Positions 44,283 to 54,807 of a stretch of DNA of 64,000 nt are shown here, piece after piece. The notes under the pieces were generated by a model. It was given only the letters and a program-made list of their open reading frames with translations. It did no database searches and had not been told where the DNA came from. This stretch comes from Datisca glomerata (Eukaryota > Streptophyta > Magnoliopsida > Cucurbitales > Datiscaceae): contig QANY01008648.1 in the NCBI GenBank assembly GCA_003255025.1, forward strand, positions 1 through 64,000. The letters run 5' to 3'. Numbering within the stretch: position 1 is the first letter of the stretch; each line of letters starts with the position of its first letter. The translations under genes were made by a program, and so were the position numbers.

Positions 44283-44294
44283 TGGTATCAAAGC
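44283..44294 (+). promoter_or_regulatory. Primer-binding site of element C
   Basis: TGGTATCAAAGC lies two bases after the LTR end. It matches the initiator tRNA-Met complement TGGTATCAGAGC except for one G-to-A change. Its position and spacing equal those of element D. Confidence 0.88.
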
Positions 44295-44808
44295 TTTGGT
44301 TCTAAGGCAAGTTTGACTATCCTTTATCTTTATTTTTTTTCTTATTTCTTACTGTATCGAGAAAAAAAGCAAAAAAGGAGAGAAAAATAGGAAAAAAAAG
44401 AAGAAGATGAGGAGTCTACAAAAAACAAAAGCAATAAGAATTTTTTTTGTTCCAATCCTGTTTCTCATATCAACTCTTTTGACAAAAAAAACAGAGTTAT
44501 CAAAATCCGTTACGGACTTGTGTGAATTTTGGGTAATTATTGAAACCATAGAAACCGTGTGAGTATTGACCATTTGTGAGCTTTGGTTATTTCTCATTTT
44601 GAATTGCTGCAGGATATTTTTATTTGGTTACTTGAGTTCGATTAAGGGCTAAAGAGACACAAAAGAGTGGAAAAAGGCAAGATGTGTGAGACCATAAGAC
44701 GGTAAAAGCCATTCAGAGTGAAAACACGAGAGTGAGTGAATAATTGTTGAGTGAAACACATGACAGAGTGTTTGTGAGGTTTCAAATTTTATTTTTCAGA
44801 TTCTAAAT

Positions 44809-45959
44809 ATGTCAAATAATCAAGACTAACACGTATTCAAAGAAGTTCAACAACAAGCTATTCCGAACCTTCAAATGCAAGCGATGTTGGGGGAAATGAG
44901 GCGTATGCTGAGGGGTGAATTAGAACCTATTCAAGAGAGGTTGGATAGGGTAGAAATGGGAACACCTAGGGGGCAGCAACATGAAATTCCCAATAGACAG
45001 CGAGATGGACGTGTTCGTTGGGATAATGCTGAGGAAGAAGCCGAATTGGAGGAGTTTGAAGAGCCATATATGAACCAGGGCAGGTTTGAGCGTGGTTATG
45101 GGAATAGAGAAGTTAGGATGGGTAGACCTAGGAGGGATAATGATATAGGAAACATAAAGATCAAAATACCATCTTTTCAAGGTAAAATGATCCGGAAGCT
45201 TACTTGGAGTGGGAAACTAAAGTGGAGATGGTGTTTGATTGTCACAACTATTCGGAGATAAAGAAGATTAAGTTGGTAGCAATTGAATTCACTGATTATG
45301 CCATTGTTCCTTTTCAATTACAAAATAATAGAAGAAGAAATAGAGAGCCACCCGTGGGCGCTTGGGAGGAGATGAAATTACTTATGAAGAGACGTTTTGT
45401 ACCAAGCCACTATTATATGAGTTTGTTTCAAAAACTACAGAGGCTAACTCAAGGTTCCAAGAGTGTAGATGAATACTACACGGAGATGGAGGTAGCTATG
45501 ATCCGGGCAAATGTGGAAGAGGACTGTAAAGCCACCATGGCTAGGTTTTTGCATGGTTTAAATGGTGAAATCGTGGATATAGTCGAGTTACAACACTATC
45601 TTGAGTTGTCAGATATGGTGCATCAAGCCATAAAAGTGGAGGAACAACTCAAATGCAAAGGATTGGCTAGGAGAGGACAACTTGTGGTTTCCGCTAGTAC
45701 ATGGAAGACAGCCCCTAAAAGGGATGAGCAGCAACAAAGCAAGTCAAAATTTGAACAATCTAAGAATGCCAAACCCACGACGAACACTTCTCTAGGGAAC
45801 ATCGAAACTTCTATTTCTAAAACCTGTAATATTAAGTGTTTTAAATGTCAAGGGCGGGGTCACATAGCTAGCCAATGTGTAAACAAAAGGGCGATGGTGA
45901 TAAATGCCCAAGGTGAGCTTGAATCGGAGGATGAGGAGGAAGTAGTTGATGAAATTTGA
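44809..45959 (+). pseudogene. gypsy C gag
   Basis: The likely start ATG at 44809 gives MSNNQD and then a TAA. The same frame continues from 44830 (VFKEVQQQ, then MLGEMRRMLRGELEPIQERL) to 45180, where a one-base loss in an A run (GGTAAAATGATCC) shifts the frame. The rest (45204-45959) encodes the gag domain (YYMSLFQKLQRLTQGSKSVD, RANVEEDCKATMARFL) and a CCHC zinc knuckle (CFKCQGRGHIASQC, about 45837-45880). It ends at a TGA at 45957. Only two lesions separate it from an open gag, so it is younger than A and B. Confidence 0.9.
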
Positions 45960-46620
45960 CCTTTAGAAGATGCTGATGACGAGCAAAATGTTGTGGTTGG
46001 AGAATTATTAGTAGCAAGGCGAGCTCTCAACATGCAAGTTAAGGAGGAAGAAAGTAACCAAAGGGAGAATTTGTTTCATACTTGATGCTTTGTCAAAAAC
46101 AAAGTTTGCAGTGTAATTATTGATGGGGGAAGTTGCACAAACATGGCCAGCACTGATTTGGTGGAGAAGTTGTACTTAACAACCTTAAAACACACTCGTT
46201 CTTATCGGCTTCAATGGCTGAATGAATGTGGCGAAATCAAGGTGATAAAGCAAGTGTTGGTAGCATTTTCCGTTGGCAAATACGAGGATGAGGTGCTTTG
46301 TGATGTGGTTCCTATGCATGCATGTCATATATTTTTGGGGAGACCATGGCAATATGATCGAAGGGCTACACATGATGGATTCACAAATAAGTTTTCTTTT
46401 ACTTTTGAAAAGAAAACTTATAACTCATGTTCCATTAACTCCAAAACAGGTTATGGAGGATCATGTAAAGTTCAAAAGATCAAATGAAAAGAAGAAAGAA
46501 AAAGAAAGAAAGGCTGAAATTGAGAGGAAATAAAATGAGAGAAAATAAACTAAGGGAAAAGAAAAGGAGAGCATTTCAGCCTTAGTAAGAGCAAGAGAGG
46601 AAAAATTCACTTATACTGCA
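45960..46620 (+). pseudogene. gypsy C aspartic protease and linker
   Basis: The frame reads VVGELLVARRALNMQVKEEE, NLFHT, a TGA at 46084, then KNKVCSVIIDGGSCTNMAST (active-site IIDGG), LQWLNECGEIKVIKQVLVAF and CHIFLGRPWQYDRRATHDGF. A frameshift occurs at about 46400 in an A run, followed by a Lys/Glu-rich linker to about 46620. The protease core is almost intact. Confidence 0.88.
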
Positions 46621-48780
46621 AAAAAATGTGAGATCAAGAGAGAATTATTTTCACATCAATCATTTATTGTACTTATTATGTACAAGGGGGCCTTTATATG
46701 TACTAATGATCTTGCCGATTCTTTGTCGCACATTATTGTTTCTCTTTTGTAGGAGTTTGATGATGTCTTTCCTGAAGAGATACCTCATGGCTTACCACCA
46801 ATTCGTGGAATCGAACATCAAATTGATTTCATACCTGGTGCATCAATTTCAAATCGACATTCCTATAGGAGCAATCCCGAGGAAACAAAGGAACTTCAAA
46901 GGCAAGTAAGTGAATTATTGGAGAAGGGTTATGTGCGTGAAAGTATGAGTCCTTGTGCAGTTTCGGTGCTGCTAGTTCCTAAGAAAGATGGTACATGGAG
47001 GATGTGCGTAGATTGCCGAGCCATTAACAACATAAAGGTAAAGTATCCTAGACTAGATGATATGCTGGATGAATTGCATGGTTCTTGTATTTTTACAAAG
47101 ATTGATCTTAAGAATGGATATCACCAAATTAGAATGAAAGAAGGTGATGAATGGAAAACTACCTTTAAAACTAAACACGGTTTGTACGAGTGGTTAGTGA
47201 TGCCTTTTGGTTTAACTAATGCTCCGAGCACATTTATGCGTTTGATAAACCATGTTTTACGTGCATTTATTGGTAGAATTGTAGTTGTATATTTTAATGA
47301 TATCCTAATTTATAGCAAAAACATGGAAGAACATGTAGAGCATTTGAAATCTGTTTTAGATGTGTTAAGGAAAGAAAAGTTATTTGCTAACCTAAAAAAG
47401 TGTACCTTTTGCAAGGATAAGCTTGTGTTTCTTGACTTTTTTGTTAGTTCTAAAGGAATTGAGGTGGACGAGGAAAAGGTGAAGGCAATACAAGAGTGGC
47501 CAACGCCAACAACAATCAGCCAACTGAGGAGTTTTCACGATCTAGCTAGCTTCTATAGACGGTTTTTGCGTGATTATAGTAGCTTGGCCAGCCCTCTTAC
47601 TGAAGTTATCAAGAAAAATGTTCCATTTAAGTGGGAAAAGGAACAAGAAAAAGCATTCAATTTGATCAAAGAAAAGTTAACTAATGCACCATTGCTTATT
47701 TTACCTAACTTTGCGAAAACATTTGAAATAGAGTGTGATGCCTCAGCAATAGGTATTGGAGCTGTTTTGATGCAAGAAGGTTGTCCCGTGGCTTATTTCA
47801 GTGAAAAATTTAGTGGGGCTGCTCTAAATTCTCCAACTTATGATAAAGAGATGTACGCTTTGGTGAGGGCGTTGGAAATTTGGCAGCATTATCTATGGCC
47901 AAAGGAGTTTGTGATTCACACAGATCATGAATCCTTGAAATATTTGAAAGGACAGCAAAAGTTGAACAAACGACATGCCAAGTGGGTAGAATTCATTGAA
48001 ACATTTTCTTATGTGATCAAATATAGGCGAGGTAAGGAAAATGTGGTTGCTGACGCATTGTCCCGAAGGTATGCCTTACTTTCAATTTTATACACAAAAT
48101 TACTTGGTTTTGAATACATTAAGGATTTATATGCACAAGATTCTAATTTCGGTAATGTGTTCAATGCATGTGAAAAAGTGGTAATTGATAAGTTTTATAG
48201 GCATAATGGATTTCTGTTTAGGAAAAATAAATTGTGTGTGCCTATGTGTTCTTTGCCTGAATTGCTTGTGAGAGAAGCTCATGGAGGAGGATTAATGGGC
48301 CATTTTGGAGTAGCTAAGACTTTTGGAGTTTTGAATGAGCATTTCTTTTGGCCTCATATGAAGCGTGATGTGCAAAGAATCTGTGAAAAATGTATCACAT
48401 GTAAATTAAAACCTCATGGCTTGTACACCCCTTTGCCTATACCTAGTAAACCTTGGATTGATATTTCTATGGATTTTGTTTTGGGTTTACCTAGAACTAA
48501 GAGGGGGAGAGATTACATTTTTATGGTGGTTAACAGGTATTCTAAAATGGCACACTTCATTGCATGTCATAAAACCGATGATGCATCACATATAGCTGAT
48601 TTGTTCTTCAAAGAAATTGCTAGGTTACATGGCATGCCTAAGACCATTGTTTCTGATAGGGATGCAAAGTTTTTGAGTTACTTTTGGAAGATTTTGTGGG
48701 GAAAGTTGGGAACCAAGTTATTGTTTTCTACTACTTGTCATCCACAAACTGATGGTCAAACTGTTGGAGGAATTCAAACT
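46621..48780 (+). pseudogene. gypsy C RT / RNase H / integrase, long ORF with dead RT motif
   Basis: After a short lead with [16 protein letters not shown] (frameshifted), one open frame of 621 codons runs from 46918 to 48783. RT has [19 protein letters not shown] and [15 protein letters not shown], but the catalytic box is YFND (47290-47301) instead of YFDD. Four residues (usually RHPI) are missing before PRLDDML. RNase H has [27 protein letters not shown] and [11 protein letters not shown]. Integrase has the HHCC start ([20 protein letters not shown] with a short deletion after it) and core blocks [15 protein letters not shown] and VSDRDAKFL, and ends at HPQTDGQT before the third acidic residue. 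Confidence 0.93.
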
Positions 48781-48783
48781 TGA

Positions 48784-50310
48784 TAAGCTTATTTGTGGAG
48801 CTAGGTTAATTGACTCATTAATATTTAATGGAGCTTGGGTAAAAAGATTTGCTAGTCTCATATTAGAATGAACACTCGCAAAATAATTCATGGATGCAAT
48901 AATTTTCTGGGTATTTAATTTATCCCACCACTTGACATAGTATTCTTTGGTGATGACTCCATTTTAAGCAAGTATTGTCATTTCAAAATCTAAAGTATTT
49001 TGAATTTGTTTGAAAATCAAAGTATTTGGGGAAATGAGGCCTCAATTGGTGAGGGCTTGTAAACCTTTAAAAATAAATTGTAACATTGTTGTAAATCAAT
49101 TGAAAAAGTGTAAGATTAAAAATTTACACAAACAGCGTTTATTTGACAACAATAAATTAGTACTCTCGCTTACTAATTTATGTTGAAGAAAAAAGAAGAA
49201 AAAATTTATAAAAGAGGAGAAGAAGAAAGTTTTGTTTCACAAAACAGGTTTTAGCTCTCAAATAAACTGAGTGGGATGTGTGAACAGTAGTTACAAAAAA
49301 TTGTATTGAGTTTTAAGATTAAATACTTACACAAACAGTAAATTTATTTTACAACAATTAAATAGTGTTCTCGCTCACTATTTAATATTGAAGAAAGAAG
49401 AAGAAGAAGTTACAAAAGAGGAGGAAGAAGAAAAAGAGAGCTTTGCACTCAAAACTAGTTTTGAGATCTTCAATAGTTTAAGAGTTGTAAAATGAGTTCT
49501 GAAGGACAAATGGGAGATGGTTACCTATTTATAGCTAAGGAAAGTGGAGTTCACCGGAAACTCATCACTTACCTGAAATATTCTATTCTACAATAATAAA
49601 AACATTTTATATGCCTACTTTTGTTTACTTTTGACTAAGAATAGTTATAAAGCATATATAGTTGCCTAATTATTCGACAACTAGTACAATGATTACAAAA
49701 TGACAAATTACAAAGAATATTGATCTTCACTCTCTGATAGTTGCTATATTTTTTATGGAGAGATTGTTACTGGTCCTTGATAATTGTTATCTTGGAATAG
49801 AGGCATTATTACTTTTGCTTGCTTTTGAAGAGTATGATGATCGTTGCATTGTGTTCTAATGTTATCATAATACCTCTTCAAATTTTTTCTGATTCATTTT
49901 TGCTTATCTTTGACGATGACTGTCTGCTGGAATGTCATCAAGATATTTTTCAGATTTATTGATCCTTTTGATGTTGACATTTTGTCAAAGACAAGTTATT
50001 TTTATTTATTCACCATTATTGAGATGGCATTATCAAATGGGTCCTCCAATTGTTGAAGGGTGGTATCTCTAGATGATTGGCCTTTTGGATTTTGGTTTAA
50101 TTGGGTGGTTTGACTCTTCTTCAGAGTCAAAATCAGTATTGTCTTGAGTGAGGATAAGCAATTTTTGCATTAACTCCCGGTCCATGGTTGGTGACATACC
50201 TAGAACAAGATGAGATGGATCAGAAAGCTTACTAAGATTGACAAGTACACTAAATGTGAATCTTAACACCACAATAAAAAGAATGCTATGATAGCGGTCA
50301 AAGTATATCA
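48784..50310 (-). other. Unassigned decayed retroelement-like sequence
   Basis: There is no intact gene. On the minus strand 48790-49085 can be read with two stops as LISPNTLIFKQIQNTLDFEM, ITKEYYVKWWDKLNTQKIIA and NMRLANLFTQAPLN. At 50069-50311 an open frame includes LGMSPTMDRELMQKLLIL and FDSEEESNHPIKPKSKRPII. Between them (49100-49470) are two diverged direct copies of about 200 bp with ACACAAACAG and CTCGCT-CACTATTTAAT words, and a minus-strand TATA box. The layout suggests a promoter/leader between two coding regions of a retroelement, but I do not recognise the family. Most of 49560-50060 is AT-rich with nothing else visible. Confidence 0.45.
49525..49534 (-). promoter_or_regulatory. TATA-box-like element of the unassigned element
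   Basis: The minus strand reads CTATAAATAG. It is followed on that strand by a CT-rich leader (CTCTCTTTTTCTTCTTCCTCC at 49420-49445), the usual context of a plant retroelement promoter. Expression is not shown. Confidence 0.4.
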
Positions 50311-50545
50311 TAGGGTTTTAATAGCGTTTCTGATAGCGTTTTTTAAACACTATAAAAAAGCCTACGATATTGTTTTTGAAACACTATAAAAAACCTTTCA
50401 TAGCGTTTTATAAATGCTGTACATGGTCTTTTATAGCGTTTTATAAATGCCATCGTAGGTCTTTTATAGAGTTTTATAAATATTATTGTAGGTCTATCAT
50501 AGCATTTATAAATTTTATCGTATGTCTTTCATAGCATTTTTCATT
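50283..50545 (+). repeat. Short degenerate repeats resembling DNA-transposon subterminal repeats
   Basis: About ten copies of a 20-40-bp unit alternate around the words ATAGCGTTTTATAAATGC, CACTATAAAAAA and GTAGGTCTTTTATAG. Some lie in inverted orientation (AACACTATAAAAAA against TTTTTATAGCG-type). Clustered short direct and inverted repeats of this kind are typical of CACTA (En/Spm) subterminal regions, where transposase binds. I could not find a CACTA terminal inverted repeat at the left end, so the class is an inference. Confidence 0.6.
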
Positions 50546-50899
50546 AGTTATTGTTTTGTTAATGTTAGTAAATATTTTTATAACTTTTTTTGTTACTTAT
50601 ACTTACAATTGTACAAATATAAAAAATAAATAACTTTTCAGAAAATATCACGAAATAACAAAATCACATATCATTTTATTTTATTAGTCAAAATTGTTAC
50701 ATACTAATTATCTACTAGAAATCACATCTCAAAATGATAATTACATATTAATTTTTACATAGAGCAAGCAAAAGTAATTTATCCGAAAAAACTAAAATCT
50801 AATATAAATTCACATATAGGTACTGAAGGTGGAGGTACGCTAGGAGGTCCACCTGATGGTTTTCCTTGGTGAGGAGGTGGTGGCGCAAGTAACTGCTTT

Positions 50900-52194
50900 G
50901 GTGATGTTTTAGGACAAGATCAAAGTGTTGTACCAAAATATGGATGATCCATTCAGATGAGGGAGCAAACCACATATTCCAAATAGTACAATCTAAATTA
51001 TCAACAGCTAAGAAATGACTTATTATATAATGAAGTTATATTCCAAAACTCCAACTGAAAAAGTGCCAGGTAATACAAAATGCTAACCTGCGACGTCCCT
51101 TACGCATGCACCATTACCATCATGTGAGCCAACAACTAATGGTAGATCATACTACTCCAGATAACTCCAAGTAGCATCTTTTAGAACTAGAATGAAAGCT
51201 GTAATTGCAGTTCGCAGAGCGCCCTGACTTAGCAAATAACAATATTTGAACAAACACTTGGTATGAACGCAATGAAACATTGAGTTTGACTGCCAAAACT
51301 TAGAAACATTGGTAGAATCCCATTAATGCACCAAAGATCAGTTTCTTATAAAAAAACCCCACTAATCACCAGAGATCAATATCTAAACACGATATTAGAG
51401 ATCTTTTTTCCTCATCTCCAACTAGAGCATTGGAAGTTAATGAGGTATCTTCAAGACTTTGATCCTCATTGCATTAGACAAAAAATCCCCAAAAGAAGGG
51501 GTAGTCGTATTAGATACAAAAAATCCCCATAAATGGAAATTACAAAGTGTGTGTGTTGGAGTAAATACATGTCAGCCTGTCTACGAAGCAACTCAGTCTT
51601 GCCAAGAAAAAATACCGAGTCCGGTCCTATCTCCAAAAACCAAAGAAATAGACCTCATCCTATCTTCAAAAATCCTAGCAAATAAAACTGTATAGGAACA
51701 AATGCTAGAATTACGTACTAGGACTTTGCAAACCATCTTAGAAGAATCTCAAATACACAGAAGTTGAATAATTATAAAATGCATAATAACCTTTTGAAGT
51801 ACGTTCACATAAGCAGCAAGGGCCCTTGCATCACCCTCCTAAAACTCCGGTAAAATAGCACCAAGAGCTTGAAGGGACTATTTAAACTTCTCATCATAAA
51901 TTGATAAGTAATCAAACAAAGTACACCACCCAATAGACCGAAAATCTTTTCCCTGAAGTAATTCAAAGACCTTTAATACCCCTTCTTCATTACAGGCCTG
52001 CAAGGAACAATACAATATGAAAATTACAAGATGAGGAAAAGCAAATACTTAAATATCAACTATGGCTTGTCTCATACCAAGGTACTTAGCATGTTCAAGA
52101 ATGCAACAAGCGTCCAAAAGTTTGTGTGATCCTCTCCAACAAAATACACAAACGTCCACAAGACATCATTGTAAGATAACAACTCTGGTTCCTT
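50900..52194 (-). pseudogene. NUP205: Captured fragment of nuclear pore gene NUP205, introns retained
   Basis: Three exons with splice sites are readable on the minus strand. Exon a (52078-52194) reads KEPELLSYNDVLWTFVYFVG and LVAFLNMLSTL. Exon b (51791-51997) reads GVLKVFELLQGKDFRSIGW and LFDYLSIYDEKFK; two codons are TAG stops, and it ends AAYVNVLQK. Exon c (51088-51223) reads GALRTAITAFI, VLKDATWSYLE, a TAG, then YDLPLVVGS. A weaker fourth piece near 50910-50970 reads SEWIIHILVQHFDLVL. Order, spacing and wording match the middle of plant NUP205, an inner-ring nucleoporin. GT/AG borders are kept, so it came from genomic DNA and not from mRNA. With three stops it is non-functional. The intron at 51224-51790 is AT-rich with nothing else recognised. 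Confidence 0.85.
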
Positions 52195-53289
52195 CTAAAT
52201 AAATTATATGAATTGTAGAGTCCGTAAAACATCTAATCAATTAAAACCAAAATAAGAAAATTAACAAATTTTGAACTAACCCAAACCTTGCTATCCTATA
52301 AATCCTTTCTCTAAAACTAATTACAACAATGAATTAATGGGTGAAATATGATACAGGTTGCCTATTAAAGAACAAGATTGTTTAAGTTCCATAATCACAG
52401 ATGATGATATATAACTTAAAGCTAGGTTTCACTCACAAAATTTGTAATAAACAGAGCACTCAAATAAGGAAAACCCTAATAGAATTAGTAAAATAGAGTT
52501 TTAGAATGTGTGAAAAATGCCTCCCCCTCCCTTCCAAGGGTTACTGCTTGTTTTTATTTCATAACAGGTCATAACAAAATGAATTACATTTAAAAGCCAA
52601 GCACAGGAAATTTAAAGCATATTTTTTATTCTTAACAAGAAATCAAAGGATTGATGCGTTGAAAATAGAGAATTATGGATTTTACCCGAGACAAATTGAA
52701 GCTGGAACTGGGAGAAGTTCGCTAAGACAAAGCTGCGACATAGATCCTTTCCCTAAAACCCTAAGTGCATGTTTGCAACACCTACAAACCTTTAGGGTTT
52801 AAGAGCACCTACAGATCACCTCCAAAGCATCTCAAAAGAAACCTGAAAATTTTTCTGGATAGCCAAAAAGATCTAAAAATTATAAAGTCCTAATTAACTC
52901 GAACAAACCTTGAAAACATAAAAATCAGACAAAAATCACAAAAATCAGGCATGAAATTGAGATTAAAACCCATTTCACAAGAAAAAACCCCTCACCTCTA
53001 GTTCTGAGATATGAAATCGAATTAGAAAGAATTTTCGATTGCATTTTGATACAAAATGTGGTCACCATGTGCGATGAGAAGCACATATTTGTGTCGACCA
53101 TGTTGTATTTGATTTATTACTTGTGGCTTGGCTAGTTTATTTTTAAAATATGTTTTGAGATCAGAGACTCTTCACTTTTCAAACTCCAATCACACAGTTC
53201 ATGTCAATTCATAAGGTGACAATTGATGAACATAATAGATATCAAAGCCTCATGGAAGACAATTCTTTTGCTGTTAAACAAAAACCCAC
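52195..53289. other. Gene-free AT-rich stretch
   Basis: I see no coding region or named repeat. It may contain further intron or upstream sequence of the captured NUP205 fragment and the remainder of the carrier transposon. TTTAGGGTTT-like words near 52773-52800 are single occurrences, not a telomeric array. Confidence 0.5.
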
Positions 53290-54525
53290 CACTACTAGGG
53301 GTATTTTCTGGCTTTAATGTAATTTTTAAAATAAATTTTGAAAATAATTTAGTTTTGAAACTAATTCCAACACTATGGTAGAAATTGCCACGTCGGAAGA
53401 CGTCTTTTGTAAAGACGACTTCAAGTTGGAAAAAGATGTCTTTTGCGAAAATGCCTTCAGTGCAGATACATCCCCACATTACAAAAATCATCAACACAAT
53501 CCAATAACACAACCTTACATACAAAAATCATCCATTCTGCAGAACATTTTATAACATTCTCAATGAAACAATATATATTTTTAACATTCTCAATGAAACA
53601 TCATACATTTTTATCAAATTTTATTACTTTACATTTATATTATTCTACAAAAATCCAAATACAAAAAATATAAATCAATCACGTTCCACACGGTTGTCAT
53701 CTCCTCATTCTTCTTGGGCATCTTTCATATGTTTGTAGTTGAGTTACTTGTAAGGATGGACCTTCCTCCATAATAGCTGTTGTTACACTTTCTTCCTCTA
53801 CAATAAGCAGCGGGTCTTCCTCCACAATATGTGATTCTTCTTCATCCACAATAGGAGCATCTTCCACAATAGACGAGTTTCGGGCACGTCTTCTATCTCC
53901 TCCTCTAGGAGCACTAGCTCGTCCTCCTCTACGCCGTTGAGGTTGATGAAATGGTTTGGAAGTAGAACCAAGTTGAGTCACCGACTCATCTCTAAATGTA
54001 TAAAAGGCTGGCGGCGTGTATGGCTCATCTCGAGGCTTGTGTGATTCTTGTTGACTTCTTTGAGATGAGTTGTGCACTTCATGCCTTGATGACATATATC
54101 CATACAACATTCATAAAAAATGAATAATTTCAAGATTTGAAGAACAAATTTAAGAGATCAAAGGAGTTAGAAATATACCTAGGGTTTGAGAAGTTCTTGC
54201 TAGTGATTTGAGAGATTGAGATTTTTTTTGTGAATAAGAGTGAGATAAGAGTAAGGGGATGTAATGCCGGCAGAATGTCAGTAAAACTTCAGCCACAATC
54301 TACGGCAAACGACAGCGGGGAAGGAAGGCGTTTGCGGGCTAAGGTTCTTCTTCGCGGGCTAAGGCGTGTTCTTCTTCGCGGTCGTGGGTATTAAAAAGGA
54401 AAATGTGGAAGGCGTCTTTGCAAAAAACGCCTTTTGCGTGGCTCATATTTGGGCCACGACACCATGAAAGCGTCTTTTGCAAAGACACATTCATCCTACG
54501 TGTCCTAAGCTATCTTATTTATTCT
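53290..54525. mobile_element. Small CACTA-like non-autonomous element or remnant
   Basis: CACTACTAGGGGTATTTTC at 53290 resembles a CACTA terminal repeat. It is followed at 53390-53460 by subterminal words GAAGACGTCTTTTGTAAAGA and AAAGATGTCTTTTGCGAAA. The far side (54405-54495) has the same words again (GCGTCTTTGCAAAAAACGCC, AAAGCGTCTTTTGCAAAGAC). Between them is a minus-strand open frame (53697-54110). The opposite terminal repeat is not visible; the GA tract begins right after 54525 and may have replaced it. Confidence 0.5.
53697..54110 (-). CDS. Hypothetical 137-residue protein in CACTA-like element
   Basis: The frame starts MLYGYMSSRHEVHNSSQRSQ, with a second ATG at MSSRHE. It is hydrophilic, has an Arg/Gly-rich stretch (QRRRGGRASAPRGGDRRRAR) that could bind nucleic acid or act as a nuclear signal, and then a highly acidic part (EEESHIVEEDPLLIVEEES). 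It ends PRRMRR just before a TGA. I do not recognise a family. Its position between matching subterminal repeats suggests a truncated transposon product. It may not be expressed. Confidence 0.35.
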   Translation of the reverse strand: MLYGYMSSRHEVHNSSQRSQQESHKPRDEPYTPPAFYTFRDESVTQLGSTSKPFHQPQRRRGGRASAPRGGDRRRARNSSIVEDAPIVDEEESHIVEEDPLLIVEEESVTTAIMEEGPSLQVTQLQTYERCPRRMRR

Positions 54526-54754
54526 GAGATAGGGAGAGAGAGAGAGAGCAAGGGAGATAGGGGAAGAAAGAGAGAAAGAGAAAGAGAGAGATAAAGAGAG
54601 AGCGACTGAGAGAGAGAGAGAGAACGAGTGAGAGAGTGAGAGAGATAGAGTGAGGAAGAGAGTGGGAGAAAGAGAGAAAGGGAGAGAGAGATAGATAAAT
54701 GGGAGAGAGAGAGGGAGAGAGTGTGAGAGGGAGGGCGAGAGTGTGAGAGGGAGA

Positions 54755-54807
<53 letters not shown>

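Larger units (their letters stand above)
43252..48780 (+). mobile_element. Ty3/gypsy LTR retrotransposon C, 3' truncated
   Basis: The best preserved retrotransposon here: 5' LTR (43252-44280), PBS (44283), leader, gag, protease, RT, RNase H and integrase up to the region before its third acidic residue. It stops at about 48765-48780 (TGATGGTCAAACTG, then unrelated sequence), so the integrase end and 3' LTR are gone. The left flank is AACAG (43247-43251), but no matching right flank remains. It was inserted into B2. Gag has a stop and a shift and the RT has a substituted active site, so it is not autonomous. Confidence 0.92.

Noticed and set aside
51326..51695. + strand frames near the NUP205 fragment as a gene
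   Set aside because: Short, no family recognised, and located in what appears to be an intron of the captured fragment.
52770..52805. Telomere-type repeat (TTTAGGG)
   Set aside because: Only isolated AACCCTAA and TTTAGGGTTT words occur, with no tandem run.
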